Origin: Helicobacter pylori
GTDB lineage: Bacteria; Campylobacterota; Campylobacteria; Campylobacterales; Helicobacteraceae
Length of the DNA stretch: 64,000 nt
Direction of reading: 5' to 3'
NCBI RefSeq assembly: GCF_030062585.1
Contig: NZ_CP071935.1
Location: 1,126,435-1,190,434, forward strand
Each line of letters begins with the position of its first letter. The first letter of the stretch is position 1. Shown here piece after piece: positions 43,050-62,587 of the stretch. The position numbers were made by a program, and so were the translations under genes. The notes under the pieces were generated by a model. That model worked only from the letters and a program-made list of their open reading frames with translations. It had not been told where the DNA came from and did no database searches.

Positions 43050-44786
43050 TTAGCCGAGATTGTCTTTGTGTTGGCTCATGTCAATGATGACTTCACAGCG
43101 TTCAATCGTGCTTAAGCGGTGGGCGATAACGATTAGGGTTTTATTTTTGGCGATTTGATAGATTTCATCCATGATTTTCCTCTCGGTTTCATTGTCTAGG
43201 GCTGAAGTGGCTTCATCTAAAACCAAAATTTCAGGGTTATCGTATAAGGCTCTTGCGATGCCTATGCGCTGTTTTTGACCGCCGCTAAGCTTAGCGCCCC
43301 CTTCGCCCACTTGGGTTTTAAGGCCCTCATGCTCGCATAAAAAATCATAGATATGAGCCATTTTACACACCTTAATCAAGCGTTTTTCATCTATAGCGCT
43401 CCCAAAAGCGATATTATCCCCCACAGTGCCATCAAAAAGGTAAATATTTTGGGGGATATAGCCTATTTTTTTACGCCATGATCGTATATTTTCTTTGGTT
43501 AAAAGGGTGTTGTCAATAAAAATTTCCCCACTTTTAGGGTAGGTAAGCCCCATAATAATATCCGCTAGCGTGGATTTCCCGCACCCGCTATGGCCTATAA
43601 GAGCGATTTTTTGACCTTTTTGAATGGTGAGGTTGAAATTTTTTAAAACCGGGTGTTTTGACTTATAAGCGAACGAGATGTTTTGGAGAGTGATTTTTTT
43701 ATTAAAATCTAAAGGGACTAAATCCTCTTCAATAATGGTCTTAGAAAGGCTTTTAAAAACAACATTGGTCGCAAGCTGGTTGTAAGCGATTTCATTATAA
43801 TAGCTGATCACTCCAGTTACAGAAGGGAGTATGCGATAAAGCGCTAGGGCATACATAGAAATGGTAGGGAGCACCATTCTAGCTTCGCCGTATTTGAATA
43901 AGATGTAAGCGACCGCTAAAATCAACAAACTAAAGCCCACGGTTTCTATTGAATACCTGGGGACCACTTGCAAAGTGGAGTAAATGATCTCAGTGTCATG
44001 GGCCTTACGGCTATTTTCTCCAAAAAGCTTGTGGGCTTCTTCGTGGTTGTCTTTGAGTTTAGTGATCTTGAAATTGCTGAAAAATTTTGAAAAGACTTTA
44101 AGCGTTTGCGCTTTGGATTTGGCGGCCATCTCACCCTTTTTTTTGATAAGGACGGTGACTTTTTTGACGATAAAAAAAATTTGTAAGGCGAGGATCGTGG
44201 TAAAAACGAGCGTTATTTTCCAATTGGTCAATATGAGCGTGGAATAGAAAAAAACGATCACGGTTATTTCGGTCAATAAACTCAAAAAAGCGTTAAAGCT
44301 CATAAACATGCCCTCCGCTTTATTGTTGATAATGTCTCTTAAAGAATCCAGGTTGTGGTTGAGGTGCGATAAATAGTTGTTTTTGATGTGTTGCAAGAAG
44401 AGTTGTTGTTTGATTTGATAAGCTTTTTTATTGGAAAAACGCCCTCTTAAATAGGTAAAAAACACCCCATAAAACATCCTAAACAAATAAATCCCCACCA
44501 AACAGAAACTAAAGAAATACATGAGACGAACGGGAGATGAAAAATGGAAAAAATCATAGACCATTTTCCAGTCTTTATCGTCTAAAGCCCTGCTAGGATC
44601 GGAAGCGAGAGTGATAAAAGGCATCAGGAGGGTTAGGGACATCACTTCCACAAAAGAAGAAAAAACAGCCATCAACACAAGCAGGAAAAAAATCATTTTT
44701 TCCTTGAAAGTGATGAGCATGTAGATTTGCTTTAAAGAACGCAAAAAATATTTTAAAGTAGGAATTTTATGTTTTTTTTTCGCCAT
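43050..44786 (-). CDS. wzk: Wzk/PglK-type ABC flippase for LPS O-antigen
   Basis: This half-size ABC transporter of 578 residues has six transmembrane helices followed by an ATPase domain: Walker A GHSGCGKST, signature LSGGQKQRIGIARAL, Walker B ILVLDEATSALD and switch IAHRLSTI. It corresponds to HP1206, shown to flip undecaprenyl-linked O-antigen in H. pylori and related to the Campylobacter N-glycan flippase PglK. Older annotations call it a multidrug or HetA-like protein. It stands alone, away from other LPS genes. Confidence 0.9.
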   Translation of the reverse strand: MAKKKHKIPTLKYFLRSLKQIYMLITFKEKMIFFLLVLMAVFSSFVEVMSLTLLMPFITLASDPSRALDDKDWKMVYDFFHFSSPVRLMYFFSFCLVGIYLFRMFYGVFFTYLRGRFSNKKAYQIKQQLFLQHIKNNYLSHLNHNLDSLRDIINNKAEGMFMSFNAFLSLLTEITVIVFFYSTLILTNWKITLVFTTILALQIFFIVKKVTVLIKKKGEMAAKSKAQTLKVFSKFFSNFKITKLKDNHEEAHKLFGENSRKAHDTEIIYSTLQVVPRYSIETVGFSLLILAVAYILFKYGEARMVLPTISMYALALYRILPSVTGVISYYNEIAYNQLATNVVFKSLSKTIIEEDLVPLDFNKKITLQNISFAYKSKHPVLKNFNLTIQKGQKIALIGHSGCGKSTLADIIMGLTYPKSGEIFIDNTLLTKENIRSWRKKIGYIPQNIYLFDGTVGDNIAFGSAIDEKRLIKVCKMAHIYDFLCEHEGLKTQVGEGGAKLSGGQKQRIGIARALYDNPEILVLDEATSALDNETERKIMDEIYQIAKNKTLIVIAHRLSTIERCEVIIDMSQHKDNLG

Positions 44787-44918
44787 AATTTAAGTGTCCA
44801 TAAATTCTTTTATATGCAATAAGTTTGAGCTGTGTTAAGCCAAATTGAGCTAGATTATAGCTAAAATTTTAACCATGCTCTGCGCCATACGAATAATTTA
44901 GCTTTCTGTCATCATTTC

Positions 44919-44948
44919 TTGACAAATTAAGTATAAAACTGCTATAAT
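44919..44948 (+). promoter_or_regulatory. Promoter of the tRNA cluster
   Basis: TTGACA (44919-44924), an 18-nt spacer and TATAAT (44943-44948) form a near-consensus promoter 28 nt before tRNA-Thr. A full -35 box is unusual in H. pylori and fits a strong stable-RNA promoter. Confidence 0.75.
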
Positions 44949-44976
44949 CCCAAGTCTTTGATTATTTAATTTAGTC

Positions 44977-45052
44977 GCTGGCTTAGCTCAGTTGGTAGAG
45001 CAGCTGCCTTGTAAGCAGCAGGTCGGGGGTTCAAGTCCCTTAGCCAGCTCCA
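44977..45052 (+). tRNA. tRNA-Thr (TGT)
   Basis: Acceptor GCTGGCT pairs with AGCCAGC, with T73 and encoded CCA. The loop CTTGTAA gives anticodon TGT. It is first of a four-tRNA cluster ahead of tuf, an arrangement common in bacteria. Confidence 0.95.
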
Positions 45053-45079
45053 GTTAAAATGTTATTTTGCAAAGTTTTT

Positions 45080-45164
<85 letters not shown>

Positions 45165-45180
45165 TGTTTGTTTTATAGAT

Positions 45181-45257
45181 GCGGGAATAGCTCAGTTGGC
45201 TAGAGCATCAGCCTTCCAAGCTGAGGGTCGCGGGTTCGAGTCCCGTTTCCCGCTCCA
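45181..45257 (+). tRNA. tRNA-Gly (TCC)
   Basis: Acceptor GCGGGAA pairs with TTCCCGC, with T73 and CCA. The loop CTTCCAA gives anticodon TCC. Confidence 0.95.
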
Positions 45258-45287
45258 TTTTTAGGATAACATTTTAGTTTTTGAGAC

Positions 45288-45362
45288 GCCTATATAGCTC
45301 AGAGGCAGAGCACTTCCTTGGTAAGGAAGAGGTCGGCGGTTCAATTCCGCTTATAGGCTCCA
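45288..45362 (+). tRNA. tRNA-Thr (GGT)
   Basis: Acceptor GCCTATA pairs with TATAGGC, with T73 and CCA. The loop around TTGGTAA gives anticodon GGT. Confidence 0.95.
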
Positions 45363-45445
45363 GTTTATAATCTCTTGAATGGCGATAAGACAAAAATGTC
45401 TTAAATTTTGTGGTAGCATTTAGGAATACTTAGGATTTTGTTTAG

Positions 45446-45451
45446 TATAAT
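45446..45451 (+). promoter_or_regulatory. -10 box upstream of tuf
   Basis: TATAAT lies 38 nt upstream of the tuf ATG, in addition to read-through from the tRNA cluster. Confidence 0.55.
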
Positions 45452-45488
45452 TCTAAAATCCATTTCAAAAAATTAAGGAGAAATACAA

Positions 45489-46688
45489 ATGGCAAAAGAA
45501 AAGTTTAATAGAACTAAGCCGCATGTTAATATTGGAACCATTGGGCATGTAGACCATGGTAAAACGACTTTGAGTGCAGCGATTTCAGCGGTGCTTTCTT
45601 TGAAAGGTCTTGCAGAAATGAAAGACTATGATAATATTGATAACGCCCCTGAAGAAAAAGAAAGAGGGATCACTATCGCTACTTCTCACATTGAATATGA
45701 GACTGAAAACAGACACTATGCACATGTGGATTGCCCAGGACACGCTGACTATGTAAAAAACATGATCACCGGTGCGGCGCAAATGGACGGAGCGATTTTG
45801 GTTGTTTCTGCAGCTGATGGTCCTATGCCTCAAACTAGAGAACATATCTTATTGTCTCGTCAAGTAGGCGTGCCTCACATCGTTGTTTTCTTAAACAAAC
45901 AAGACATGGTAGATGACCAAGAATTGTTAGAGCTTGTAGAAATGGAAGTACGCGAATTGTTGAGTGCGTATGAATTCCCTGGCGATGACACTCCTATCAT
46001 AGCGGGTTCAGCTTTAAGAGCTTTAGAAGAAGCAAAGGCTGGCAATGTGGGTGAATGGGGTGAAAAAGTGCTTAAGCTCATGGCTGAAGTGGATGCCTAT
46101 ATCCCTACTCCAGAAAGAGACACTGAAAAAACTTTCTTGATGCCGGTTGAAGATGTGTTCTCTATTGCGGGTAGAGGGACTGTAGTTACAGGTAGGATTG
46201 AAAGAGGCGTGGTGAAAGTAGGCGATGAAGTGGAAATCGTTGGTATCAGACCTACACAAAAAACGACTGTAACCGGTGTAGAAATGTTTAGGAAAGAGTT
46301 GGAAAAAGGTGAAGCCGGCGATAATGTGGGCGTGCTTTTGAGAGGAACTAAAAAAGAAGAAGTAGAACGCGGTATGGTTCTGTGTAAGCCAGGTTCTATC
46401 ACTCCGCACAAGAAATTTGAGGGAGAAATTTATGTCCTTTCTAAAGAAGAAGGCGGGAGACACACTCCATTCTTTACCAACTATCGCCCGCAGTTCTATG
46501 TGCGTACGACTGATGTGACTGGCTCTATCACCCTTCCTGAAGGCGTCGAGATGGTTATGCCTGGCGATAATGTGAAAATCACCGTGGAGTTGATTAGCCC
46601 TGTTGCGTTAGAGTTAGGAACCAAATTTGCGATTCGTGAAGGCGGGAGAACCGTTGGCGCTGGTGTTGTGAGCAATATTATTGAATAA
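45489..46688 (+). CDS. tuf: Elongation factor Tu
   Basis: This GTPase delivers aminoacyl-tRNA to the ribosome. It has 399 residues with the G motifs [18 protein letters not shown] and NKQD (the usual NKCD with Gln), and the C-terminal barrel ending [17 protein letters not shown] precedes the ATG. It is placed after four tRNA genes and before rpmG; the fusA gene is about 14 kb downstream. Confidence 0.98.
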   Translation: MAKEKFNRTKPHVNIGTIGHVDHGKTTLSAAISAVLSLKGLAEMKDYDNIDNAPEEKERGITIATSHIEYETENRHYAHVDCPGHADYVKNMITGAAQMDGAILVVSAADGPMPQTREHILLSRQVGVPHIVVFLNKQDMVDDQELLELVEMEVRELLSAYEFPGDDTPIIAGSALRALEEAKAGNVGEWGEKVLKLMAEVDAYIPTPERDTEKTFLMPVEDVFSIAGRGTVVTGRIERGVVKVGDEVEIVGIRPTQKTTVTGVEMFRKELEKGEAGDNVGVLLRGTKKEEVERGMVLCKPGSITPHKKFEGEIYVLSKEEGGRHTPFFTNYRPQFYVRTTDVTGSITLPEGVEMVMPGDNVKITVELISPVALELGTKFAIREGGRTVGAGVVSNIIE

Positions 46689-46744
46689 TCTTACTCATAT
46701 GGAAGTGAAAAAGTTACCATAAAGGTCGCTAATAAAGGGTTATC

Positions 46745-46903
46745 ATGAAAGTTAAAATAGGGTTGAAGTGTTCTGATTGTGAAGACATCAATTACAGCAC
46801 CACTAAGAACGCCAAGACTAACACTGAAAAACTGGAGCTTAAAAAGTTCTGCCCAAGGGAAAATAAGCACACTCTTCATAAAGAAATCAAATTGAAGAGT
46901 TAG
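46745..46903 (+). CDS. rpmG: 50S ribosomal protein L33
   Basis: This 52-residue protein has [16 protein letters not shown] and the zinc-type ends characteristic of L33 ([11 protein letters not shown] at the start; [17 protein letters not shown] at the end). Only three cysteines are visible (Cys9, Cys12 and one at about 36), with Arg-Glu in place of a fourth, so the zinc ribbon is partly degenerate. It precedes tRNA-Trp and secE, the usual order. Confidence 0.93.
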   Translation: MKVKIGLKCSDCEDINYSTTKNAKTNTEKLELKKFCPRENKHTLHKEIKLKS

Positions 46904-46942
46904 CTCTTTCTTTTGCGTTGCAATTTAAAGGGAGGGGAGGTT

Positions 46943-47018
46943 AGGTCAGTAGCTCCAATGGTAGAGCGTCGGTCTCCAAAACCGGTTGTTGGGGGTTCGA
47001 GTCCCTCCTGGCCTGCCA
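46943..47018 (+). tRNA. tRNA-Trp (CCA)
   Basis: Acceptor AGGTCAG pairs with CTGGCCT (one G-U), with G73 and encoded CCA. The loop TCTCCAAAA region gives anticodon CCA. It lies between rpmG and secE, as in many bacteria. Confidence 0.95.
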
Positions 47019-47158
47019 TCTACTAATTTATTCTATCAAATTTTTGTTTCAATTGGGTTGTTTTTTAAGTTTTTTAATTTTAGTTTAAGCTATTTTGGAT
47101 AAAATTGAAAATTCTTTTAATTAAATGTATTAAGTTTAAGTGAGGGCAACAAGAGACT

Positions 47159-47338
47159 ATGGATAAATGGCTCATGCAATACAGATTGGCTAGAGAAGAG
47201 CTTTCTAAAGTGATATTTCCCATTAAAGAGCAGATACGCAACGCGCTTATTTCTGTTTTAGTGGTGGTGAGTGCTGTCACGCTGTTTTTAGCTTTGTTAG
47301 ATTTTTCTCTAGGGGCTTTTATCTCTAGTGTTCTATAG
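47159..47338 (+). CDS. secE: Preprotein translocase subunit SecE
   Basis: A minimal SecE of 59 residues. The amphipathic helix with YRLAREELSKVIFPIKEQIR is followed by a single transmembrane helix (ALISVLVVVSAVTLFLALLD). It stabilises SecY in the SecYEG channel. Its position immediately upstream of nusG is conserved across bacteria. Confidence 0.93.
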   Translation: MDKWLMQYRLAREELSKVIFPIKEQIRNALISVLVVVSAVTLFLALLDFSLGAFISSVL

Positions 47339-47364
47339 GTTGGTGGCTTTAAATAAGGAGAATA

Positions 47365-47895
47365 ATGATGGATTGGTATGCTATACAAACTTATTCAGGG
47401 AGCGAGCAGTCCGTTAAGAAAGCGATTGAGAATCTAGCGAACGATCATAATATAAGAGATAGGATACAAGAGATCATTGTGCCTACTGAAGATATCATAG
47501 AGGTTTCTAAAAAAAGCAAGACGAAAGTAACGGAACGAAGCCTTTATCCTGGATATGTTTTTATTAAGGTGGATTTAGATACGGTTTTGTGGCATAAGAT
47601 ACAATCTTTGCCAAGAGTGAGCCGTTTTATTGGAGAAAATAAAAAGCCAACCCCATTGAGTGAAGCGGATATTGGGCATATTTTAGAAAAAATGAATAAC
47701 CGAGCAGCCCCTAAACCCAAAATCTTTTTTGAGCAAGGCGAAGTGGTGCGCGTGGTGGAAGGCCCTTTTGCGAACTTTACCGCTACGGTGGAAGAGTATG
47801 ATGTGGAACACCGCAAGCTCAAGCTCAATGTTTCTATTTTTGGTAGGAACACTCCAATAGAGATTTTGCATTCGCAAGTGGAAAAAATTATATAA
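47365..47895 (+). CDS. nusG: Transcription antitermination/elongation factor NusG
   Basis: The NGN domain binding RNA polymerase is clear (DWYAIQTYSGSEQSVKKAIE; RSLYPGYVFIKVDLD). The C-terminal KOW domain (GEVVRVVEGPFANFTATVEE) links to S10 or Rho. It has 176 residues. ATG 47365 and 47368 are adjacent and both are possible after AAGGAG. Confidence 0.97.
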   Translation: MMDWYAIQTYSGSEQSVKKAIENLANDHNIRDRIQEIIVPTEDIIEVSKKSKTKVTERSLYPGYVFIKVDLDTVLWHKIQSLPRVSRFIGENKKPTPLSEADIGHILEKMNNRAAPKPKIFFEQGEVVRVVEGPFANFTATVEEYDVEHRKLKLNVSIFGRNTPIEILHSQVEKII

Positions 47896-47912
47896 CTTTT
47901 TAAGGAGAAAAC

Positions 47913-48338
47913 ATGGCTAAAAAAGTAGTCGGAGAAATCAAACTTCAAATCCCTGCCGGTAAGGCAAACCCTTCACCTCCTGTAGGGCCAGCGTTGGGTC
48001 AAAGAGGGGTTAATATCATGGAATTTTGTAAGGCTTTTAACGAGAGAACTAAAGACATGGGGAGTTTTAATATCCCGGTCATTATCACGGTTTATCAAGA
48101 TAAGAGTTTCACCTTTATCACTAAAAAGCCTCCGGTAACCGATTTGATCAAAAAAGCTTCTGGGGTTGAAAAAGGTTCTGACAACCCGCTCAAAAATAAG
48201 ATTGCAAAGCTCACCCACAAGCAAGTGGAAGAGATCGCGCAATTGAAAATGGAAGATTTAAACACAAGCACCATGGAAGCGGCCAAAAAAATCGTTATGG
48301 GCAGTGCTAGGAGCATGGGCGTAGAAGTTGTGGATTGA
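47913..48338 (+). CDS. rplK: 50S ribosomal protein L11
   Basis: This 141-residue protein of the GTPase-associated centre has [20 protein letters not shown] at the start and [10 protein letters not shown] at the end. AAGGAG precedes the ATG. It starts the rplKAJL block; L1 autoregulation of such operons is known, but I did not identify its binding site. Confidence 0.98.
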
Positions 48339-48382
48339 TTGGGTTTTGTTGGAATTGAAAGAAATTTTTAAGGATTAGAATC

Positions 48383-49087
48383 GTGGCAAAAAAAGTATTT
48401 AAAAGATTGGAAAAACTTTTTTCTAAAATTCAAAACGATAAAGCGTATGGCGTAGAGCAAGGCGTAGAGGTGGTTAAATCTCTCGCTTCAGCCAAATTTG
48501 ATGAAACCGTGGAAGTAGCGTTAAGGCTAGGGGTTGATCCAAGGCATGCGGATCAAATGGTGCGCGGTGCGGTGGTGCTTCCTCATGGAACAGGGAAAAA
48601 AGTAAGAGTGGCTGTTTTTGCAAAAGACATTAAACAAGATGAAGCCAAGAACGCTGGGGCTGATGTCGTTGGCGGAGACGATTTGGCTGAAGAAATCAAA
48701 AATGGTCGCATTGATTTTGACATGGTGATTGCAACGCCTGATATGATGGCGGTTGTCGGTAAAGTGGGTAGGATTTTAGGCCCTAAGGGTTTGATGCCAA
48801 ACCCTAAAACCGGAACCGTTACGATGGATATTGCTAAAGCGGTTACTAACGCTAAAAGTGGTCAAGTGAATTTCAGGGTGGATAAAAAGGGCAATGTTCA
48901 TGCCCCTATTGGTAAGGCGAGTTTTCCTGAAGAAAAAATCAAAGAAAACATGCTTGAGTTGGTTAAAACGATCAACCGCCTAAAACCCAGTGGTGCGAAA
49001 GGCAAGTATATTAGAAACGCCGCTCTTTCGCTCACCATGTCGCCTTCAGTGAGTTTGGACGCACAGGAATTGATGGATATTAAATAG
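48383..49087 (+). CDS. rplA: 50S ribosomal protein L1
   Basis: This L1-stalk protein of 234 residues uses a GTG start after TTAAGGATTAGAATC. The signature [20 protein letters not shown] is present. It lies directly after rplK. Confidence 0.98.
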   Translation: MAKKVFKRLEKLFSKIQNDKAYGVEQGVEVVKSLASAKFDETVEVALRLGVDPRHADQMVRGAVVLPHGTGKKVRVAVFAKDIKQDEAKNAGADVVGGDDLAEEIKNGRIDFDMVIATPDMMAVVGKVGRILGPKGLMPNPKTGTVTMDIAKAVTNAKSGQVNFRVDKKGNVHAPIGKASFPEEKIKENMLELVKTINRLKPSGAKGKYIRNAALSLTMSPSVSLDAQELMDIK

Positions 49088-49195
49088 CGTTAGGAGTTTT
49101 TAATCTTAGGCTGAAGATCGTAAGAGCTAAAAAGCTTAAAATTTCTTTTTTAAAAAGATAATCTTGCAGAGGTCTAGTCTAGAAAGGAGGAAAAG

Positions 49196-49690
49196 ATGCA
49201 AAAACAACATCAAAGGCAACATAAAGTAGAGCTAGTCGCTAACTTAAAATCGCAATTTGCAGATGCCAGAGCCCTTTTAATTTGCGATTATAAGGGTCTT
49301 AGCGTGAAAAAGTTGGAAGCTTTAAGGAATAAGGCTCGCAATCAAGGCATTAAAGTGCAAGTGATTAAGAACACTCTCGCTCATATTGCCATGAAAGAGG
49401 CCGGCTATTCTGATTTGGATTTGAAAGAAACCAATGTGTTTTTGTGGGGCGGTGATCAAATCGCTCTCTCTAAACTCGTGTTTGATTTCCAAAAAGAGCA
49501 TAAAGATCACTTTGTGTTGAAAGCGGGCTTGTTTGATAAAGAAAGCGTTAGCGTAGCTCATGTGGAAGCGGTTTCAAAACTCCCAAGCAAAGAAGAGCTT
49601 ATGGGAATGTTGCTTTCTGTTTGGACGGCTCCGGCGCGTTATTTTGTGACCGGTTTAGACAATTTGCGTAAAGCGAAAGAAGAAAACTAA
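49196..49690 (+). CDS. rplJ: 50S ribosomal protein L10
   Basis: The L7/L12 stalk base of 164 residues has [20 protein letters not shown] and [14 protein letters not shown] very strong AAAGGAGG precedes the ATG. The 108-nt leader between rplA and rplJ is where L10 autoregulation usually acts; it has a small AGCT-AAAA-AGCT hairpin, but I cannot confirm the L10 kink-turn. Confidence 0.97.
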   Translation: MQKQHQRQHKVELVANLKSQFADARALLICDYKGLSVKKLEALRNKARNQGIKVQVIKNTLAHIAMKEAGYSDLDLKETNVFLWGGDQIALSKLVFDFQKEHKDHFVLKAGLFDKESVSVAHVEAVSKLPSKEELMGMLLSVWTAPARYFVTGLDNLRKAKEEN

Positions 49691-49734
49691 GAGCCTATGA
49701 TGGCTTTAATTAAAAAAATTTGAAGGATTGGATT

Positions 49735-50112
49735 ATGGCAATTTCAAAAGAAGAAGTGTTAGAGTATATTGGTTCATTGAGCGTTTTAGAGCTTGCTGAA
49801 TTGGTTAAAATGTTTGAGGAAAAATTTGGCGTGAGTGCGACTCCAACGGTCGTGGCGGGTGCGGCTGTAGCTGGCGGTGCAGCGGCTGAAAGCGAAGAAA
49901 AAACCGAATTTAATGTGATTTTGGCTGATAGCGGTGCTGAAAAAATCAAGGTGATTAAAGTGGTTCGCGAAATCACTGGACTTGGCCTGAAAGAAGCTAA
50001 AGACGCTACCGAAAAAACCCCTCATGTGCTTAAAGAGGGCGTGAATAAAGAAGAAGCTGAAACCATCAAGAAGAAACTTGAAGAAGTAGGCGCTAAGGTT
50101 GAAGTCAAGTAA
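49735..50112 (+). CDS. rplL: 50S ribosomal protein L7/L12
   Basis: This 125-residue stalk protein recruits translation GTPases. The N-terminal dimerisation part ([19 protein letters not shown]), the Ala-rich hinge and the C-terminal domain ([20 protein letters not shown]) are visible. I choose ATG 49735 after AAGGATTGGATT; an upstream in-frame TTG at 49720 overlaps the ribosome site. Confidence 0.97.
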   Translation: MAISKEEVLEYIGSLSVLELAELVKMFEEKFGVSATPTVVAGAAVAGGAAAESEEKTEFNVILADSGAEKIKVIKVVREITGLGLKEAKDATEKTPHVLKEGVNKEEAETIKKKLEEVGAKVEVK

Positions 50113-50123
50113 GACTTAAAAAC

Positions 50124-50145
50124 AGAAAGGCCTTTGCGCCTTTCT
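50124..50145 (+). promoter_or_regulatory. Hairpin between rplL and rpoBC (attenuator or processing site)
   Basis: AGAAAGGC pairs perfectly with GCCTTTCT around a 6-nt loop, 11 nt after the rplL stop. There is no good T-run, so partial termination or RNase processing is likelier than full termination, as known for the E. coli rplL-rpoB gap. Confidence 0.5.
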
Positions 50146-50332
50146 CTGCTCTAGTGTGGCAGATGATTTTGCTCCATGATTTTGTTTGTGAGCGTGTGGC
50201 CTAAAGTGGTTAGTATTGCAGGTGGGTTTGGTGTTTTTATCATGGTTATGGTTATGAAGTTTTAAAATCCTTTTGCAATGCTTACTTGAATTAATGCATT
50301 AAATAACTCAAAATTTTTGATCAAAGGCTTGA

Positions 50333-59008
<8,676 letters not shown>

Positions 59009-59096
59009 TATAAAAAATCGGTTAAGATTTTTAAAAGAAAAATTAGGGTAAAATGGGGGAACTTTTAGTTTTAAATTTTTAGAATAAGGAAGAATA

Positions 59097-59504
59097 GTGC
59101 CTACTATCAATCAGTTGATTAGAAAAGAAAGGAAAAAGGTGGTTAAAAAAACCAAATCACCTGCATTAGTGGAATGCCCTCAAAGGAGAGGGGTTTGTAC
59201 TAGGGTTTATACGACTACCCCTAAAAAGCCTAACTCGGCTTTAAGAAAGGTCGCTAAGGTCCGTTTGACCAGTAAATTTGAAGTGATCAGTTATATCCCT
59301 GGTGAAGGGCATAACTTGCAAGAACACTCCATTGTGTTAGTGCGTGGGGGTAGGGTTAAGGATTTACCCGGTGTGAAATACCATATCGTTCGTGGCGCTT
59401 TAGACACTGCAGGGGTCAATAAAAGAACGGTTTCACGCTCTAAATATGGGACTAAAAAAGCTAAAGCGACCGACAAGAAAGCAACCGACAACAAGAAAAA
59501 ATAA
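59097..59504 (+). CDS. rpsL: 30S ribosomal protein S12
   Basis: This decoding-centre protein of 135 residues uses a GTG start after [23 protein letters not shown] opens it and [16 protein letters not shown] carries the Lys positions linked to streptomycin resistance; the residues seen are the sensitive type. A Lys-rich tail follows. It leads the rpsL-rpsG-fusA group. Confidence 0.98.
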   Translation: MPTINQLIRKERKKVVKKTKSPALVECPQRRGVCTRVYTTTPKKPNSALRKVAKVRLTSKFEVISYIPGEGHNLQEHSIVLVRGGRVKDLPGVKYHIVRGALDTAGVNKRTVSRSKYGTKKAKATDKKATDNKKK

Positions 59505-59987
<483 letters not shown>

Positions 59988-59998
59988 TTGGAGTTAGA

Positions 59999-62077
59999 AT
60001 GGCTAGAAAAACCCCATTAAATAGGATCAGAAATATCGGTATCGCCGCTCACATTGATGCCGGGAAAACCACCACTTCTGAAAGGATTTTATTCTATACA
60101 GGCGTGAGTCATAAGATTGGCGAAGTGCATGACGGTGCGGCTACAATGGACTGGATGGAGCAAGAAAAAGAAAGAGGGATCACTATCACTTCTGCAGCAA
60201 CGACTTGCTTTTGGAAGGATCACCAAATCAATTTGATTGACACTCCAGGGCATGTGGATTTCACTATTGAAGTGGAACGATCCATGCGCGTGCTGGATGG
60301 TGCGGTTTCGGTGTTTTGCTCGGTGGGGGGCGTGCAACCTCAAAGCGAGACCGTGTGGCGTCAAGCGAATAAATACGGCGTGCCTAGGATTGTTTTTGTC
60401 AATAAAATGGATAGGATTGGGGCGAATTTCTATAATGTAGAAAACCAGATTAAGCTTCGCTTGAAAGCCAATCCTGTGCCTATTAATATCCCTATTGGGG
60501 CTGAAGACACTTTCATTGGCGTGATTGATTTAGTCCAAATGAAAGCGATCGTTTGGAATAATGAAACCATGGGAGCCAAATACGATGTGGAAGAAATCCC
60601 TAGCGATTTGTTAGAAAAGGCTAAAGAATACCGAGAAAAGCTTGTAGAAGCCGTAGCTGAGCAAGATGAAGCCTTAATGGAAAAGTATTTGGGCGGTGAG
60701 GAATTAAGCGTTGAAGAAATCAAAAAGGGCATTAAAACAGGTTGTTTGAACATGAGCCTTGTCCCCATGCTTTGTGGTTCTTCTTTTAAAAATAAAGGCG
60801 TGCAGACTTTGTTGGATGCGGTGATTGACTACTTGCCAGCGCCTACGGAGGTTGTGGATATTAAGGGGATTGATCCAAAAACTGAAGAAGAGGTTTTTGT
60901 GAAATCCAGCGATGATGGCGAGTTTGCCGGTTTGGCGTTTAAAATCATGACGGATCCTTTTGTGGGGCAATTGACTTTTGTGCGCGTGTATCGTGGCAAG
61001 CTAGAGTCCGGTAGTTATGTGTATAACTCCACCAAAGACAAAAAAGAGCGCGTGGGGAGACTCCTTAAAATGCACTCTAATAAGAGAGAAGACATTAAAG
61101 AAGTTTATGCGGGCGAGATTTGCGCGTTCGTGGGCTTAAAAGACACGCTGACTGGGGACACGCTTTGCGATGAAAAGAATGCTGTCGTTTTAGAAAGGAT
61201 GGAATTTCCTGAGCCGGTCATTCACATCGCTGTGGAGCCTAAGACGAAAGCAGACCAGGAAAAAATGGGCGTAGCGTTAGGCAAGCTTGCTGAAGAGGAT
61301 CCAAGCTTTAGGGTGATGACTCAAGAAGAAACCGGGCAAACTCTCATTGGCGGTATGGGTGAATTGCACCTAGAAATCATTGTGGATAGATTGAAGAGAG
61401 AATTTAAGGTGGAAGCTGAAATCGGTCAGCCGCAAGTCGCCTTTAGAGAGACTATCCGCTCAAGCGTGAGCAAAGAGCATAAATACGCTAAGCAAAGCGG
61501 TGGTCGTGGGCAATACGGGCATGTGTTTATCAAGCTTGAGCCTAAAGAGCCTGGCAGTGGGTATGAATTTGTGAATGAAATTTCTGGGGGCGTGATCCCT
61601 AAAGAATATATCCCTGCGGTGGATAAGGGTATCCAAGAAGCGATGCAAAATGGCGTTTTGGCAGGCTATCCGGTGGTGGATTTTAAAGTTACCCTTTATG
61701 ATGGGAGCTACCATGATGTGGATTCTTCGGAAATGGCGTTTAAAATCGCTGGATCTATGGCGTTTAAAGAAGCGAGTCGTGCGGCTAACCCAGTTTTACT
61801 AGAGCCTATGATGAAAGTGGAAGTGGAAGTCCCTGAAGAATACATGGGCGATGTGATTGGCGATTTGAATAGAAGAAGAGGGCAAATCAATTCTATGGAC
61901 GATAGATTAGGCTTGAAAATCGTGAACGCTTTCGTGCCGTTAGTGGAAATGTTTGGTTATTCCACAGATTTACGATCAGCTACCCAAGGGCGTGGGACTT
62001 ACTCTATGGAGTTTGACCATTATGGCGAAGTGCCTAGCAATATCGCTAAGGAAATTGTAGAAAAGCGTAAGGGTTGA
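59999..62077 (+). CDS. fusA: Elongation factor G
   Basis: The translocase GTPase of 692 residues has [33 protein letters not shown] and NKMDRIGA, and the domain IV loop GGRGQYGHV. It lies 11 nt after rpsG. Unlike the usual str operon, tuf is not adjacent but about 13 kb upstream. Confidence 0.98.
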   Translation: MARKTPLNRIRNIGIAAHIDAGKTTTSERILFYTGVSHKIGEVHDGAATMDWMEQEKERGITITSAATTCFWKDHQINLIDTPGHVDFTIEVERSMRVLDGAVSVFCSVGGVQPQSETVWRQANKYGVPRIVFVNKMDRIGANFYNVENQIKLRLKANPVPINIPIGAEDTFIGVIDLVQMKAIVWNNETMGAKYDVEEIPSDLLEKAKEYREKLVEAVAEQDEALMEKYLGGEELSVEEIKKGIKTGCLNMSLVPMLCGSSFKNKGVQTLLDAVIDYLPAPTEVVDIKGIDPKTEEEVFVKSSDDGEFAGLAFKIMTDPFVGQLTFVRVYRGKLESGSYVYNSTKDKKERVGRLLKMHSNKREDIKEVYAGEICAFVGLKDTLTGDTLCDEKNAVVLERMEFPEPVIHIAVEPKTKADQEKMGVALGKLAEEDPSFRVMTQEETGQTLIGGMGELHLEIIVDRLKREFKVEAEIGQPQVAFRETIRSSVSKEHKYAKQSGGRGQYGHVFIKLEPKEPGSGYEFVNEISGGVIPKEYIPAVDKGIQEAMQNGVLAGYPVVDFKVTLYDGSYHDVDSSEMAFKIAGSMAFKEASRAANPVLLEPMMKVEVEVPEEYMGDVIGDLNRRRGQINSMDDRLGLKIVNAFVPLVEMFGYSTDLRSATQGRGTYSMEFDHYGEVPSNIAKEIVEKRKG

Positions 62078-62587
62078 TTTGATTATAACGCTCTCTTGTG
62101 AGAGGGCGTTGTTGTAAGCACTATCTAAATTCTTTCTCTTTTGAATTAAAAAGACTTTTTGAGTGTTTTTATCTCTTTTTATCTCTCTAATTACCTTTTT
62201 TGCTATAAGATTATTTTTTGGCTCTATTCTTGTCAAATAGGGGTAACTAAAACTTTTTAATTTTTAAAAAATGGGTTTTTGGTTACTTTGTTTTATAGTA
62301 AAATTTATTTTCTTAAGTTTATTTAAAACTCATTTTTTAAGAGATAGAGGGTACATTTTGAAATAACTCTTACACTATAAGATCGCCTTACAATAAATTC
62401 CGCTTGACTAACGACAAGCTCTTTTGTATTCAATCTTAAAAAACGCTTTTTGGTATTTTTCAAATTTTTATAATCAATTTTTTATTAAAACAAAGCCTTG
62501 TTAAAATGCCTTAAAAAGTTTGTTAAGAGGATAAAAACACGCTGACTCTTTTAAAAGAGCCAATGCAATTATAAATACCCAATACTT
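62078..62587. other. Intergenic region after fusA
   Basis: About 510 bp without a credible gene. It holds a terminator-like hairpin at 62087-62110, a long inverted repeat AAAAAATGGGTTT/AAACTCATTTTTT (62266-62278 and 62326-62338, one G-U) enclosing a small TTTTA-TAG-TAAAA hairpin, and the palindrome CTCTTTTAAAAGAG (62546-62559) downstream of the minus-strand reductase gene. Confidence 0.5.
62087..62110 (+). terminator. Terminator-like hairpin after fusA
   Basis: AACGCTCTC pairs with GAGAGGGCGTT (with a GG bulge) around TTGT, 9 nt after the stop; the following GTTGTTG is a poor T-run. Confidence 0.5.

Noticed and set aside
46097..46463. Long antisense ORFs opposite tuf
   Set aside because: tuf is unambiguous and highly conserved; these frames are a by-product of its codon use.
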